Positions 1 through 9,539 of a stretch of DNA of 64,000 nt are shown here, piece by piece; within the stretch, counting starts at the first letter, position 1, and every line of letters starts with the position of its first letter. Origin of the DNA: an uncultured Vibrio sp. (GTDB lineage Bacteria > Pseudomonadota > Gammaproteobacteria > Enterobacterales > Vibrionaceae); assembly GCA_947504195.1 (NCBI GenBank), contig CANNGN010000003.1, positions 372,001 through 436,000 of the forward strand, in the 5' to 3' direction. A model generated the notes under the pieces. That model made no database searches. It worked only from the letters and a program-made list of their open reading frames with translations, and was not told the origin of the DNA. The translations under genes and the position numbers were made by a program.

Positions 1-3000
1 GGAACCAACTGGAAGTTATGAGATCGTTGCACAATTTAGCGACCTATCGTTCGATTCCCAAAATAGAGTGTTCATTACCTCCAGCTCTCAAGATAGAGAA
101 TATGTTTCTATCTTTCCTAAATCGGTGCAAACCCAATTCGGATCAAATTACCCTGGTATTTGGGGGAAATTCGATTTTGAAAGCACCAAATACGTAAAGA
201 TTCGTGTTAAACAAGGTAGCCTTTATGCTTCTGATGGTGTAAATGAAAGTACCATTTATAACTCTAGTATTTCTCCGTCATCTGCTGATTTCGACTATTT
301 ATTCCGTAGAAATAGCGTATATTCGGCAGCCGGATTAGAATCGATTACGTTTTCTGATTTAAACAACTCTTCCAATGACCGTACCATTACGTTTGATGAT
401 AACGGTCAAGCTGTTGTTACATCAACAGATAACTCATCTGCATACACCGTAAACGTTAATGCATCCGATGCTACTGTTACGAGTGGTTCAACTTCAACGA
501 ACAATTCAGCGTCAACTGATGAAATGTCATTAGTCGAATTCAATGGGTCAAATTCCTATATCGAAATGACACCTTGGGTACCAACAGGTAGCTATAAGGT
601 AATGGCATGGATTGATGGCGTCTCAAGTAATAAGACAGATAGCGTTTATCTTGCTTCAGACTCTAATACCAACGAATTTATAAGTTACTTCCCTAGCTCT
701 TTTCAATCTAAGCTCGATTCAACATGGTCCGGCGTTTGGGGAACTATGGATTTTGCTGAAACTGGATATATTGAAGTCACTGTAAACTATGGCTCAGTAA
801 CAGCATCAGATGGTAAAACCACAGAAACAGCATACAACAGTAACATCACACCAACCGCAACGAGTTTTGACCGTATATTCCGCCGAGCAAGCAGCTACTC
901 AGAAGGAAGCTTACTTGCTATAGCATTTATTGATTTAAATAACGACGACAATTATCGAGCTATAACATTTGATTCTAGTGGTGAGCCAGTAGTGACTTCT
1001 GCGTCAAGTGTTGATGTAACTATTGAAGGGACGGTCTCAGCTATTGAAACCGACAGCGACGATCTCACTGATGAACAGTCTGCTGCTTTAACTAAGTTAT
1101 CAGCCTCTTACTCACTTAGCCTAACTTCGAGTAGCAATAGTACTGATACAACGACTTCAAATACTGACTCAACAACTTCAGACAATGCAAGCAGTGATGA
1201 TGTTTCGATAGAAACGAGTTCTACGACTCAATTCAACGGTACCAATTCATACATCGAAATGACACCTTGGGTACCAACTGGTAACTACAAAGTGATGGCA
1301 TGGCTCGACGATGTATCAAGCAATAGCCAAGATAGAGTGTTCCTCGCTTCAGACTCTAACACCGATGAATTCATAAGCTATTACCCTAAATCAGTTCAGA
1401 CAAAACTTAGTTCAACTTGGTCTGGAATCTGGGGGAAAATGGATTTCGCTACAACTGGATATATTGAAATCTCTGTTAATTACGGGTCAATGAGTGCGTC
1501 TGACGGGACAACTGAAAAAACGGTTTACAACAGTAATATCTCTCCAACTTCTACGAGTTTTGATCGTATATTCCGCCGAGCTTCTACTTACTCAAAAGGA
1601 AGCTTAACTGCTATCGCATTTATTGATTTAAATGACGACGAGAATTATAGAGTCATCACGTTTGATTCTAGTGGTGAGCCAGTTGTCACTTCCACTTCTA
1701 ACGTTGATATCAGTTTAGAAGGTTCAACGACTTCAACATCAACCAGTAATACTCTAACCGATCAGCAGACTGCTGCATTAGAGAGGCTAGAAACAGAATA
1801 CTCTATTGGGGTTTCTACTAGTGATACGTCTAGTAACACAACTTCAAGTGATTCAAGCAACAACACTACTAATAACAATACAACTGATAGCGTCTCAACC
1901 GACTCAGATAACTCAACATCAACGAATACTGTTTCAACGTCAAATGATGGCGACAATAATGGTATTGAGTTTGATGGTGTTAATATCTATGCGCAAATGA
2001 CAAAATGGGTACCAACTGGTGAACACCGCGTTGTCGCTTGGTTAGAACCAACAACAAGCACGGAAGGTTACCTTGTATCGAATTCATCATCTGGTGGAGA
2101 TTATATTTCATTTACAAAGAATACGGTTACTGTAAGCATTGATTACGTAAAATACACCGCATCAGGTATAAACATTACGAATACTGACTTCTTAGAAGTA
2201 ACCATTAAATATGGTTCGATTACCATTTCCGATGGTGACAATGAATCTACAACGTCAAACAGCAAAATAAACCCTAGGAATATTTCCTATGATAGGTTAT
2301 TCCGCAAAGACAATACATTTTCAAAAGGAATCTTACAATCAATCGCATTTGTTGACGTCAATACAACAACAAATGGTCGTACGATAGCATTCGATGAATA
2401 TGGCTCTACTCGAGTGATCTCTGACGATAACGCAACCGTGACTCTATACAATGTGAACAGCTCTGATATCGTCACTGGATTAAGCGTACCTGATCCTGAA
2501 TTCACTTCAACTTCAGCAGTGGAACTTGGTCAGTCAATTATCGACCGATACAATGGGCTACCTTATGTTAATGATAACCTAGATGACTTAGGTGGTAACG
2601 ATTACGCGTGGCAAGCACACTATTGGTTGAGAACCTATATTAACTTATACAAAATGACCGACGACACTAAATATATTGATTGGGCGGTTGAACTGACTGA
2701 ATCTATGTTTAGCAACACCGATGAGAAAAGAGCGGAAAGAAAAGGTTTAACGAGAAACAGTTATACAATAGCGCCAAAATACTATTTGAATAACACCAAT
2801 AAATTTGTTCCTGGATGGTCACGCTATTCTAGAACGGAATCCTTGGTACTTACTGATGGTATGATTCTTAGCCCAATTATGCGACTTGTTGATGTTATCA
2901 AAACTGATAAATTATACAGTTATTACAGCGACGCGGACGAATTCATGAGCCGAAGTGTAGAAATCGTAGACTCACATGAATCAGCTTGGAGCGAAACTAA

Positions 3001-3601
3001 ACAGAGCGCTATAGCGGGTAGTTGGTACTTCGTTAACATTCGCAACTCAAATTACGGTGATTCAGGGTTGTACTCTAACCCACTAGGCTATAACCATTCA
3101 TTAGCTATGGGGACGGCTCTAATTTATCTCGATAAATGGTTAGGTGGTGTCGACGACTATAAAAATAAAATTGAGAAGCTAGAAACATTCTTCGAAACAC
3201 ACATGACATTTGAAAACGATGGAACGTGTGAATGGAACTACTCATGGGCAAGTAATGGCGTTGTTAAAGTTGAAGATACTAACCATGGTCATATAGATGT
3301 TGGGTTCTTTGCTACGTCATACAAAGAAGGCTATTTAAACAATGAGAACATTCCGAAATGTATGGCCGCAACAGTGGTAAATAAAATACTAATAGGCCCA
3401 GGTGTAGCATCTTATCAAGTTGATGGTAGCGGAGTTGATGATGACGGCAGTCAGCACACAGTGAACTATGACTATAGAGATCTTGCTACTTTTGAACCAT
3501 CAATCATCGAACGTGCAAACAATAATGCTCGTCAGTTTGTTAACCCAACATGGTCTCGCGAATACTTAGCGCTTTCGGAGGCTCTACTTGACGACAATTA
3601 A
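1..3601 (+). CDS. Large repeat protein with C-terminal helical domain (5' partial)
   Basis: The reading frame is already open at base 2 and the product there matches the inside of the downstream repeats (EPTGSYEIV against VPTGSYKVM), so the gene starts before the window; a GTG at 68 is only an internal codon. At least 1199 residues are visible. There are one partial and three full copies of a roughly 155-residue beta-rich module (about residues 1-143, 179-333, 410-563 and 656-810), each beginning FNGxNxYxEMTxWVPTG in the full copies and holding an SFDRIFRR-type motif, joined by Ser/Thr/Asn-rich linkers. The module start is reminiscent of LamG/concanavalin-like domains. The last 370 residues form a different helical domain with WQAHYWLRTY, YNHSLAMG and EDTNHGHIDVG motifs, resembling the (alpha/alpha) toroids of polysaccharide lyases and hydrolases. 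The enzyme class is inference; export is likely but the N-terminus is missing. Confidence 0.8.
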   Translation, partial: EPTGSYEIVAQFSDLSFDSQNRVFITSSSQDREYVSIFPKSVQTQFGSNYPGIWGKFDFESTKYVKIRVKQGSLYASDGVNESTIYNSSISPSSADFDYLFRRNSVYSAAGLESITFSDLNNSSNDRTITFDDNGQAVVTSTDNSSAYTVNVNASDATVTSGSTSTNNSASTDEMSLVEFNGSNSYIEMTPWVPTGSYKVMAWIDGVSSNKTDSVYLASDSNTNEFISYFPSSFQSKLDSTWSGVWGTMDFAETGYIEVTVNYGSVTASDGKTTETAYNSNITPTATSFDRIFRRASSYSEGSLLAIAFIDLNNDDNYRAITFDSSGEPVVTSASSVDVTIEGTVSAIETDSDDLTDEQSAALTKLSASYSLSLTSSSNSTDTTTSNTDSTTSDNASSDDVSIETSSTTQFNGTNSYIEMTPWVPTGNYKVMAWLDDVSSNSQDRVFLASDSNTDEFISYYPKSVQTKLSSTWSGIWGKMDFATTGYIEISVNYGSMSASDGTTEKTVYNSNISPTSTSFDRIFRRASTYSKGSLTAIAFIDLNDDENYRVITFDSSGEPVVTSTSNVDISLEGSTTSTSTSNTLTDQQTAALERLETEYSIGVSTSDTSSNTTSSDSSNNTTNNNTTDSVSTDSDNSTSTNTVSTSNDGDNNGIEFDGVNIYAQMTKWVPTGEHRVVAWLEPTTSTEGYLVSNSSSGGDYISFTKNTVTVSIDYVKYTASGINITNTDFLEVTIKYGSITISDGDNESTTSNSKINPRNISYDRLFRKDNTFSKGILQSIAFVDVNTTTNGRTIAFDEYGSTRVISDDNATVTLYNVNSSDIVTGLSVPDPEFTSTSAVELGQSIIDRYNGLPYVNDNLDDLGGNDYAWQAHYWLRTYINLYKMTDDTKYIDWAVELTESMFSNTDEKRAERKGLTRNSYTIAPKYYLNNTNKFVPGWSRYSRTESLVLTDGMILSPIMRLVDVIKTDKLYSYYSDADEFMSRSVEIVDSHESAWSETKQSAIAGSWYFVNIRNSNYGDSGLYSNPLGYNHSLAMGTALIYLDKWLGGVDDYKNKIEKLETFFETHMTFENDGTCEWNYSWASNGVVKVEDTNHGHIDVGFFATSYKEGYLNNENIPKCMAATVVNKILIGPGVASYQVDGSGVDDDGSQHTVNYDYRDLATFEPSIIERANNNARQFVNPTWSREYLALSEALLDDN
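536..2430 (+). repeat. Tandem coding repeats (three full copies)
   Basis: Three copies of a 155-codon module start at about 536, 1229 and 1967. Copies 1 and 2 are very similar at the DNA level, for example around 565-585 and 1255-1275 and again at the DRIFRRA stretch (870-890 and 1563-1583). Copy 3 has diverged much more. A fourth, partial copy precedes them at the window edge. Between copies lie low-complexity Ser/Thr/Asn linkers, each preceded by a short LTDxQxAALxxL helix after copies 1 and 2. Such copies are prone to expansion and contraction by recombination. Confidence 0.85.
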
Positions 3602-3931
3602 ACGCACACAATAAACATGTGCTAACTTAACTACCGATATTATTCGTTCACTTTGAATCTTATATTTCCCCCAATATAGATTTATTGTGAGCGAATATTC
3701 ATTTTTGTGACCTTTAGACTTCCCCCCTCACGTTCCGACTATCATCGCTTATAAAAAGCACTTTCTCCCCTATCGGCACTCATACGGATGACAATTTAGC
3801 TAGAATGGAATAGTTTGGTCAGAGTAAATGGCTGGCATTTCATAAGGCATGAAATCACCTTGAATATCGTGTTACCAACCAAGTTGCTAATGAAGTTATC
3901 TTTGAAAAGAGGAATCGAGTGTGCCTATACC
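3602..3931. other. Intergenic region between convergent genes
   Basis: 330 bases between the ends of two convergent genes. No strong hairpin with a T-run was found. A short open frame from 3815 runs into the facing gene and has no ribosome-binding site or recognisable product, so it is not called. Confidence 0.5.
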
Positions 3932-4876
3932 CTATCTGAGAGCAGCGGGAACGCGAAGTTTATAAAGTGGAGAAGGTACCTTCTCACTAGTAACGTAGAG
4001 GTATTGTCCAGATTGGTCGAACCCTATTGCCTCAGCTTGTTTCATATTGGGTAACTCAATTTCGATAGGAGGTTTGGAGAAAATGCCGTCCCAAGGGTTT
4101 TCACTCGAATTTTGATATAGATATACGCCTTCATAAGTCAAAATAGCAAGGTTTTTACCGTCGGCAGATATATCCATTGCAGTAGGCCTATTTCCGTAAT
4201 TAAAAAGCCTAACAAACGAAAAGCCTTTACCCGAGGCATCTGGAATCGGATAAATTTCACCAAGATCCGTAGCCACCATCTTGCCATTTGCAACTAGCGG
4301 AAGTTCAAAAAGTTTCGGGACATCGTCTCGTTTAGTCAACAACATTATTCTTTCACGTTGAACATCTACGGCGACTGCTTCGCTGTCATGCGATCCATCA
4401 GGATAACTAAATTCAATATGCCAGGTAGGCTCGATCACAATGTCTGTTTTTGCTCTATAGCTCAAATCAGGCTCTGGAATGATATAGATGTTGTAGCTAG
4501 TCCACTCTTCATCATTGTCTCCAACATCTGCAACTAACAAATAAGGTTTACCCTTGAATGTGAAAGAAGCCAAATCTTCCCAATCGCGATTCTCAACACC
4601 CGCTAAAGTAATAGAGGTCCGAAGTTCACCTTCCGTTGTTACGGCATAAATAGTATTGGCATTCCCACTGTCATTGTTTAACCAAAGTAATTGCTCATCA
4701 ATACGGGAAACGGCTATACCGCTTGCTTCGGACAGGCGATGATCATCAATTTGAAAACGAGAATTAACATTGGAAGCATGGACGTTGCTGACCAGTAAAT
4801 AACTTCCCGAAATGGCGACACACGAGATACCTAGCAAAGCCATCGATTTAATTAACGAAGCGCGATGAAATGTCAT
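3932..4876 (-). CDS. Secreted beta-propeller-like protein
   Basis: 314 residues. A hydrophobic segment at about residues 10-29 followed by HASN looks like a signal peptide or signal anchor. The rest has propeller-like repeats: SGIAVSRIDEQLLWLNNDSG, a NRDWEDLASF motif followed by LLVADVGDN, HDSEAVAVD, TAMDISADGKNLAILTYEG, and AEAIGFDQSGQYLYVTSE. The DWEDLA/ADVGDN pair recurs in a family of uncharacterised exported proteins known to me only by pattern. No catalytic residues are evident. It stands alone, convergent with the repeat protein and divergent from the DUF937 gene. A periplasmic binding role is inference. Confidence 0.7.
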   Translation of the reverse strand: MTFHRASLIKSMALLGISCVAISGSYLLVSNVHASNVNSRFQIDDHRLSEASGIAVSRIDEQLLWLNNDSGNANTIYAVTTEGELRTSITLAGVENRDWEDLASFTFKGKPYLLVADVGDNDEEWTSYNIYIIPEPDLSYRAKTDIVIEPTWHIEFSYPDGSHDSEAVAVDVQRERIMLLTKRDDVPKLFELPLVANGKMVATDLGEIYPIPDASGKGFSFVRLFNYGNRPTAMDISADGKNLAILTYEGVYLYQNSSENPWDGIFSKPPIEIELPNMKQAEAIGFDQSGQYLYVTSEKVPSPLYKLRVPAALR

Positions 4877-5382
4877 ATTGAGACTAAAGCTCTAGTAATG
4901 ATAACTGCATATCTTATTGGCTAATCAATGAGCTATCTGTTCATAGGTATCTGACTAAACTAACAAATTTTTCATCATATTGCTCTAATATTTACAAAAT
5001 CCACTCATAATGTAAGCTCTAGATCTTAAACTAATGCTTACGCAACATGATCAACGGCAAATATCACTTTGCTACAACACCCAGTCTCTATAACTTCGTA
5101 AATACCCAAGCTACTTAAGCAATAATCACCAGAACCAATGATCGCTAGAATATGGAGCATTAATTATTCGTTCCACGATTACCAACAGGTTCTATCAATA
5201 ATCATCGCTAGTTAAAAGACACGATCCAGCTCCGGGTAACCTTCCACCGAACTTGTTCAATTTTGAGAATGAGCCAAATTGTATCGCTCTCGTATTGACC
5301 AAAACTGTTTTAAAATGTTATCAAAATGTAGGTTATATATTAATAAAAAAAACAATCAGTATTTCTGGTTAAAAGGAAAAGT
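4877..5382. other. Intergenic region between divergent genes
   Basis: 506 AT-rich bases carrying the leaders of two divergent genes. A TTGACC at 5295-5300 could be a -35 element for the DUF937 gene, but the hexamer 17 bases on is a poor -10. A stretch near 5102-5125 (acccaagctacttaag) resembles the edge of an intergenic repeat common in Vibrio genomes, recalled from memory only. No convincing gene or RNA was found. Confidence 0.35.
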
Positions 5383-5907
5383 ATGAATATTTTAAGCACT
5401 CTTTTACAAAGCGGACTTGATGAAAATCTGATTAGTTCGATTGCCGAGAAAACAGGTATCGATGCAGGTTCTTTACCTTCTCTTATCTCAGAGGTGGCAC
5501 CACAACTGCTAGAGGGCGCGAAAGCGAATCTTGCTGGTGAAGGGGATTCTTCTGATTTAATTAGCATGATTTCAAATACGAGTTTAGATGATGTCGTCAG
5601 CAATCCATCAAGCCTTCTCGATATGGATACATCTGGCATGATTGGTCAGTTATTCTCATCTGGCAATCAAGATGAAGTCGTTAATGCCATGAGTGAAAAG
5701 AGTGGTTTCGATGCGTCTTCTATCTCTGCTTTGTTGCCGATGCTTGCGCCTGTAGTTATGGGTGCATTAAACAAACAAACAAACTTGGGTGACACCGACA
5801 CTTCGGATACCAACGGAGTCACGTCAATGTTAACAAATATGTTAGACCAAGATGGCGATGGATCGGTAGCCGATGATCTATTAGGCATGGCGAAAAAATT
5901 CTTTTAA
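5383..5907 (+). CDS. DUF937 (YidB-like) protein
   Basis: 174 residues, start ATG preceded by AAGGAAA at a good distance. The acidic, Ser/Asp-rich sequence with two similar halves (GLDENLISSIAEKTGIDAGS and EVVNAMSEKSGFDASSISAL), a hydrophobic LLPMLAPVVMGAL helix and the C-terminal DQDGDGSVADDLLGMAKKFF fits the DUF937 family, typified by E. coli YidB. No signal peptide. The function of the family is unknown to me. It is followed 51 bases later by the YegP-like gene and the two probably share a transcript ending at the hairpin at 6302. Confidence 0.8.
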   Translation: MNILSTLLQSGLDENLISSIAEKTGIDAGSLPSLISEVAPQLLEGAKANLAGEGDSSDLISMISNTSLDDVVSNPSSLLDMDTSGMIGQLFSSGNQDEVVNAMSEKSGFDASSISALLPMLAPVVMGALNKQTNLGDTDTSDTNGVTSMLTNMLDQDGDGSVADDLLGMAKKFF

Positions 5908-5958
5908 GTAATGAAAAACATAATATACCGTCTGTATATGTAAATTAAGGAATAAAGA

Positions 5959-6285
5959 ATGATCATTAAATTGAAAAAAAGTGATGCAAAAGAACCGTTT
6001 ACTTTCGCTTTCTTGAACACGGAAGGAAAAACGATTGTAAAAAGCGAAAGCTACTCAAAAAAAGCCAGTGCTAAAAACGGTATCGAATCTGTGATTAAAA
6101 ACTGCGCTGTTGATGCGCGCTATGAATTTAAAGAATCAAAAAATGGTAAAGCATTCTTCAACGTGAAAGCGACCAATGGTCAAGTTGTGGGTACCAGTGC
6201 TTTGTTTGCTTCTGAAGCTGAAAGAGATGCAGCCATTGCTGAACTCAAAGCCGATAGTGCAAAAGCTGAAATTGTAGAAGAGTAA
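5959..6285 (+). CDS. YegP-like protein, two DUF1508 repeats
   Basis: 108 residues with AAGGAA before the ATG. Two copies of the short DUF1508 fold can be read: residues 13-57 (FTFAFLNTEGKTIVKSESY, then KNGIESVIKNC) and residues 61-105 (YEFKESKNGKAFFNVKATNG, then FASEAERDAAI). This matches E. coli YegP, a small tandem DUF1508 protein of unknown biochemical role. It is likely co-transcribed with the upstream DUF937 gene and is followed by a strong terminator. The acidic tail (AEIVEE) is not part of the fold. Confidence 0.85.
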   Translation: MIIKLKKSDAKEPFTFAFLNTEGKTIVKSESYSKKASAKNGIESVIKNCAVDARYEFKESKNGKAFFNVKATNGQVVGTSALFASEAERDAAIAELKADSAKAEIVEE

Positions 6286-6301
6286 AATATTCTTCGAGAT
6301 A

Positions 6302-6336
6302 AAGAGTGAATATCTTCCGGGTATTCACTCTTTTTA
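6302..6336 (+). terminator. Rho-independent terminator after yegP-like gene
   Basis: An 11-bp stem, AAGAGTGAATA (6302-6312) with TATTCACTCTT (6322-6332), and a 9-base loop, running into a T-rich tract. It lies 16 bases after the YegP-like stop codon and separates it from the ATPase gene. Confidence 0.85.
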
Positions 6337-6372
6337 TTCCCTTCCGTAAAAATCATCCCAAAAAGGTCGCTC

Positions 6373-8751
6373 ATGAATAGTGCAATTGATTATGAAAAAT
6401 TAAAGCTATTTTATATCGGAAAAGAAACTACCAACGATGATAGCCATATTCCACTGGTGTATAAAAATAAAGATCTTAGAACACATGCTGCGATTATCGG
6501 CATGACTGGAAGTGGTAAAACGGGGTTGGGAATTTCTCTTCTTGAAGAGGCGGCGATTGATAATATTCCATCAATCATCATCGATCCTAAAGGAGATATG
6601 GGAAACCTGCTTCTCACCTTCCCAGAGTTGAAAGCAGACGACTTTAAACCGTGGGTTTCTGAGCAGGACGCGACCAATAACGGAGTAAGCTTAGATGAGC
6701 AGGCACAAAATACAGCCGACATGTGGAAAAACGGAATTGAAGGCGATTTCCAAAGTGCGCAAAGAGTTGAAAAGCTAAAAAACAGTGCCGACTATACCAT
6801 CTATACCCCAGGCAGCACTGCAGGGGTTCAGATTTCAATCCTATCGTCGTTTAAATGCCCTTCTAAAGAAGTGTTAGAAGACAATGATCTACTTGTCTCT
6901 GTTATCAATTCAACGGTGTCATCGATATTGTCTTTAATCGGTGAGAAAAACGATGCGTCTTCAAAACAAAGCATCTTAATTTCGTCAATTTTTATGAATT
7001 ATTACTCTCAAGGTAAAGACTTAAACCTTGAAGAGCTTATATCTTTGATTGTTACCCCACCCTTCGCCAAAGTGGGAATTTTTGATTTAGAAACTTTCTT
7101 TGCTCAGGCAGACCGTCTCAAACTCGCATTAAAGCTCAATACCATTATTGCAAATCCGGCGTTTAAGACATGGATAGAAGGCGAATCATTGGATATCTCG
7201 AACCTTCTATACGATAAAAATGGTAAAGCAAAAGTCTCTATTTTCTCGATTGCGCATTTAGATGATACTCAGCGCATGTTTTTTGTTTCTTTGCTATTGA
7301 ATCAAATGGTCTCTTGGATGAGGCGACAGGAAGGCACTTCATCACTCAAAGCTCTGCTGTATATGGATGAGATCTTCGGTTATTTTCCACCGAGTGCGAA
7401 TCCGCCTACAAAGCAACCAATGCTTACTTTATTGAAGCAGGCTCGATCGTTCGGCATAGGAATCATCCTATCAACGCAGAACCCAGTCGACATCGACTAT
7501 AAAGGGCTTTCAAACATCGGAACGTGGTTTATTGGGCGGCTGCAAACCAAACAAGATAAAGAAAAAGTCATCGATGGCTTAAGCAGTGCAAATGAAGGAG
7601 CTATAGATAAAAGTGAATTGTTTGATTTACTCTCAAACCTAGAAAAACGTTCCTTTATTCTCAAGAATATTAATCAAGATGGAATTAAAGTCTTTAAAAC
7701 GCGTTGGGCGCTATCTTACCTTAAAGGGCCAATATCTAAGGATGATATCAAAACACTGATGGCGCAAAAAAAGGCTGAGAGAGTCTCGGCTCAAAGGTCA
7801 GCTACACCAGATACCAAACCATCAGCTGTCCATAAAGTTCCAAGTGAAAATCACAACGCCAAGCCTGTTATTTCAAACAGCTTAGAGCAAAAATACACAT
7901 ACCTTTCGCAGAGTGAGCATTACTATTTACAGCCCTACTTGCTCTTATCTTGTGATGTCCAATTCGTAAACAGCTCGAAAGGTATCGATAAAAAAGAGCA
8001 CCATGCCTACAAACTCTACCTTGATGAAAGTATGTCTGATATCGATTATGAAGACAGAGAAATCATTGAGAGCATTGAATTCGAAGGAAAACAGCGATTA
8101 GGTTCGTCATTCTATGGAGTACCCACGTTTGTTCAAAATGAGAGAGAGATAAAATCCATAGTTAAAAGCTTTAGCGATTATCTATATCGAAATCGCAAAA
8201 TGACTTTGTATAAAAATCGATCGTTGAAGCTTATTTCAAAACAAGATGAATCTCTCGCCGATTTTAAAATTCGCATGCAAGACAAACTCAATGAGCTTAT
8301 TGATGAAAGTATTGAAAAGCTCCAAGTAAAATATAAGAAGCTTGATGACTCATTAGACAAGAAGCTCGATAAACTCAATGATAAGCTCGAGAAAGAAGAG
8401 TTACAGGCCCGTGCAACGACCACTAATACACTTCTCTCGATCGGCAGTTCATTACTCGGTGCTTTCTTTGGTAAATCAGTTGTGAATAAAACCAATATTG
8501 GCAAAGTCGCTACAAGTGCTCGTGGCGCAAGTCGAGTTATCAAGGAACGAAATGATATTAAATATGTCGAAGAAGACATCGCTGAAATAACCACTCAAAT
8601 TAGTGAACTCGAAGACAAACTTAAAATCGATATTGAAGCGATCAACAACAAATATGTATTGGAGAACTATGAACTTGAGGAAGTCATTGTTAAGCCAAGA
8701 AGAAGCGATATATTTAATGTCAAAATAGCGTTGTTGTGGCAAGAACAATAA
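6373..8751 (+). CDS. HerA-like ATPase with C-terminal coiled coil
   Basis: 792 residues. An N-terminal P-loop ATPase of the HerA/FtsK-like DUF87 type carries Walker A GMTGSGKT at residues 43-50, DPKGD at 71-75, Walker B LLYMDE at 328-333 and STQNP at 367-371, with a candidate arginine finger near R389. Proteins of this class form hexameric rings that pump or process DNA. Unlike classical HerA there is no room for an N-terminal HAS barrel: Walker A starts at residue 43. After a Pro/Ser/Lys linker (470-505) comes an unfamiliar domain, then predicted coiled coils (about 625-685 and 728-765) flanking a Gly/Ala-rich hydrophobic stretch (LLSIGSSLLGAFFG, 687-700). No NurA-, Sir2- or DUF4297-type partner is adjacent. 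DNA repair or defence roles are possible but unproven. Confidence 0.8.
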   Translation: MNSAIDYEKLKLFYIGKETTNDDSHIPLVYKNKDLRTHAAIIGMTGSGKTGLGISLLEEAAIDNIPSIIIDPKGDMGNLLLTFPELKADDFKPWVSEQDATNNGVSLDEQAQNTADMWKNGIEGDFQSAQRVEKLKNSADYTIYTPGSTAGVQISILSSFKCPSKEVLEDNDLLVSVINSTVSSILSLIGEKNDASSKQSILISSIFMNYYSQGKDLNLEELISLIVTPPFAKVGIFDLETFFAQADRLKLALKLNTIIANPAFKTWIEGESLDISNLLYDKNGKAKVSIFSIAHLDDTQRMFFVSLLLNQMVSWMRRQEGTSSLKALLYMDEIFGYFPPSANPPTKQPMLTLLKQARSFGIGIILSTQNPVDIDYKGLSNIGTWFIGRLQTKQDKEKVIDGLSSANEGAIDKSELFDLLSNLEKRSFILKNINQDGIKVFKTRWALSYLKGPISKDDIKTLMAQKKAERVSAQRSATPDTKPSAVHKVPSENHNAKPVISNSLEQKYTYLSQSEHYYLQPYLLLSCDVQFVNSSKGIDKKEHHAYKLYLDESMSDIDYEDREIIESIEFEGKQRLGSSFYGVPTFVQNEREIKSIVKSFSDYLYRNRKMTLYKNRSLKLISKQDESLADFKIRMQDKLNELIDESIEKLQVKYKKLDDSLDKKLDKLNDKLEKEELQARATTTNTLLSIGSSLLGAFFGKSVVNKTNIGKVATSARGASRVIKERNDIKYVEEDIAEITTQISELEDKLKIDIEAINNKYVLENYELEEVIVKPRRSDIFNVKIALLWQEQ

Positions 8752-8823
8752 AACGAACAGTGAACATTCAATTACAAAATAAAAGCATAAGCGATTGATT
8801 TTAATATTAAATAAATCATTCAT

Positions 8824-8862
8824 CGGAGTGCGGCTTTCGGTATAAGTTGTACTCCGCTTTCA
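8824..8862 (+). terminator. Possible weak terminator after the ATPase gene
   Basis: CGGAGT (8824-8829) can pair with ACTCCG (8851-8856), followed by CTTTCAG. The loop is long and the T-run poor, so this is tentative. Confidence 0.3.
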
Positions 8863-8996
8863 GTCCTAATACCCTCTCAAACTTTTTTAAAATTAATGTA
8901 ACAACCGATAACTTTAACCTTGTTATGACAAAATATTTACTTTATTGTCTCAATATTATAACAACTCATCGCGATTTTCTAATTTAGGGTTTTCGC

Positions 8997-9524
8997 ATGG
9001 CCAAAACTGCTTATTCATATAATCGAACCGCAAAAGCACTGCATTGGTTATCCGCATTGTGTGTGATCAGTTTATTTATTTTAGGCTGGTGGATGGTTGA
9101 TCTCACTTACTACAGTCAGTGGTATCAGATTGCACCGATATGGCACAAGTCTATCGGATTTTTCTTATGCATTGCCACGGTATTTCGTTTTATCTGGAAG
9201 ATGACAACAACGTCACCAAAACCAGAAGGAAAGAGATGGGAAGTTACACTCGCTAAGCTTGTTCATGGCTGCCTTTACCTTCTGCTATTTGCTCTATTTA
9301 TTAGTGGATATCTAATTTCTACCGCAGATGGACGCCCCATTGAAATATTTAATTGGTTCGCGATTCCTGGTTTGGGATCATTTATCGAAAACCAAGAAGT
9401 TATTGCAGGAGATATCCACTATTACCTTGCTTACTCGTTGATTAGTTTAGCTTTGCTTCACGCACTCGCTGCGCTAAAACATCACTTTATCAACAAAGAT
9501 AATACGCTTAAAAAAATGCTATAA
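8997..9524 (+). CDS. Cytochrome b561
   Basis: 175 residues with four membrane segments (about 15-35, 48-66, 87-107 and 141-161). The histidines expected as haem b ligands are present: ALHWLSAL, IWHKSIGF, LVHGCLYL and LLHALAALKHH. This is the YodB/YceJ type of two-haem inner-membrane electron carrier. The YceI-family gene follows after 15 bases, the same pairing as yceJ-yceI in E. coli, which suggests the two act together in a quinone- or lipid-linked redox process. The physiological donor and acceptor cannot be read from the sequence. Confidence 0.9.
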   Translation: MAKTAYSYNRTAKALHWLSALCVISLFILGWWMVDLTYYSQWYQIAPIWHKSIGFFLCIATVFRFIWKMTTTSPKPEGKRWEVTLAKLVHGCLYLLLFALFISGYLISTADGRPIEIFNWFAIPGLGSFIENQEVIAGDIHYYLAYSLISLALLHALAALKHHFINKDNTLKKML

Positions 9525-9539
9525 AACAGAGGACACATA

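Noticed and set aside
1762..2000. Small ORFs on both strands inside the repeat gene
   Set aside because: They lie in the Ser/Thr/Asn-rich linker, are products of skewed codon composition, and have no ribosome-binding site.
3815..4054. 79-codon ORF on the plus strand
   Set aside because: It runs into the convergent propeller gene, has no recognisable product and no ribosome-binding site.
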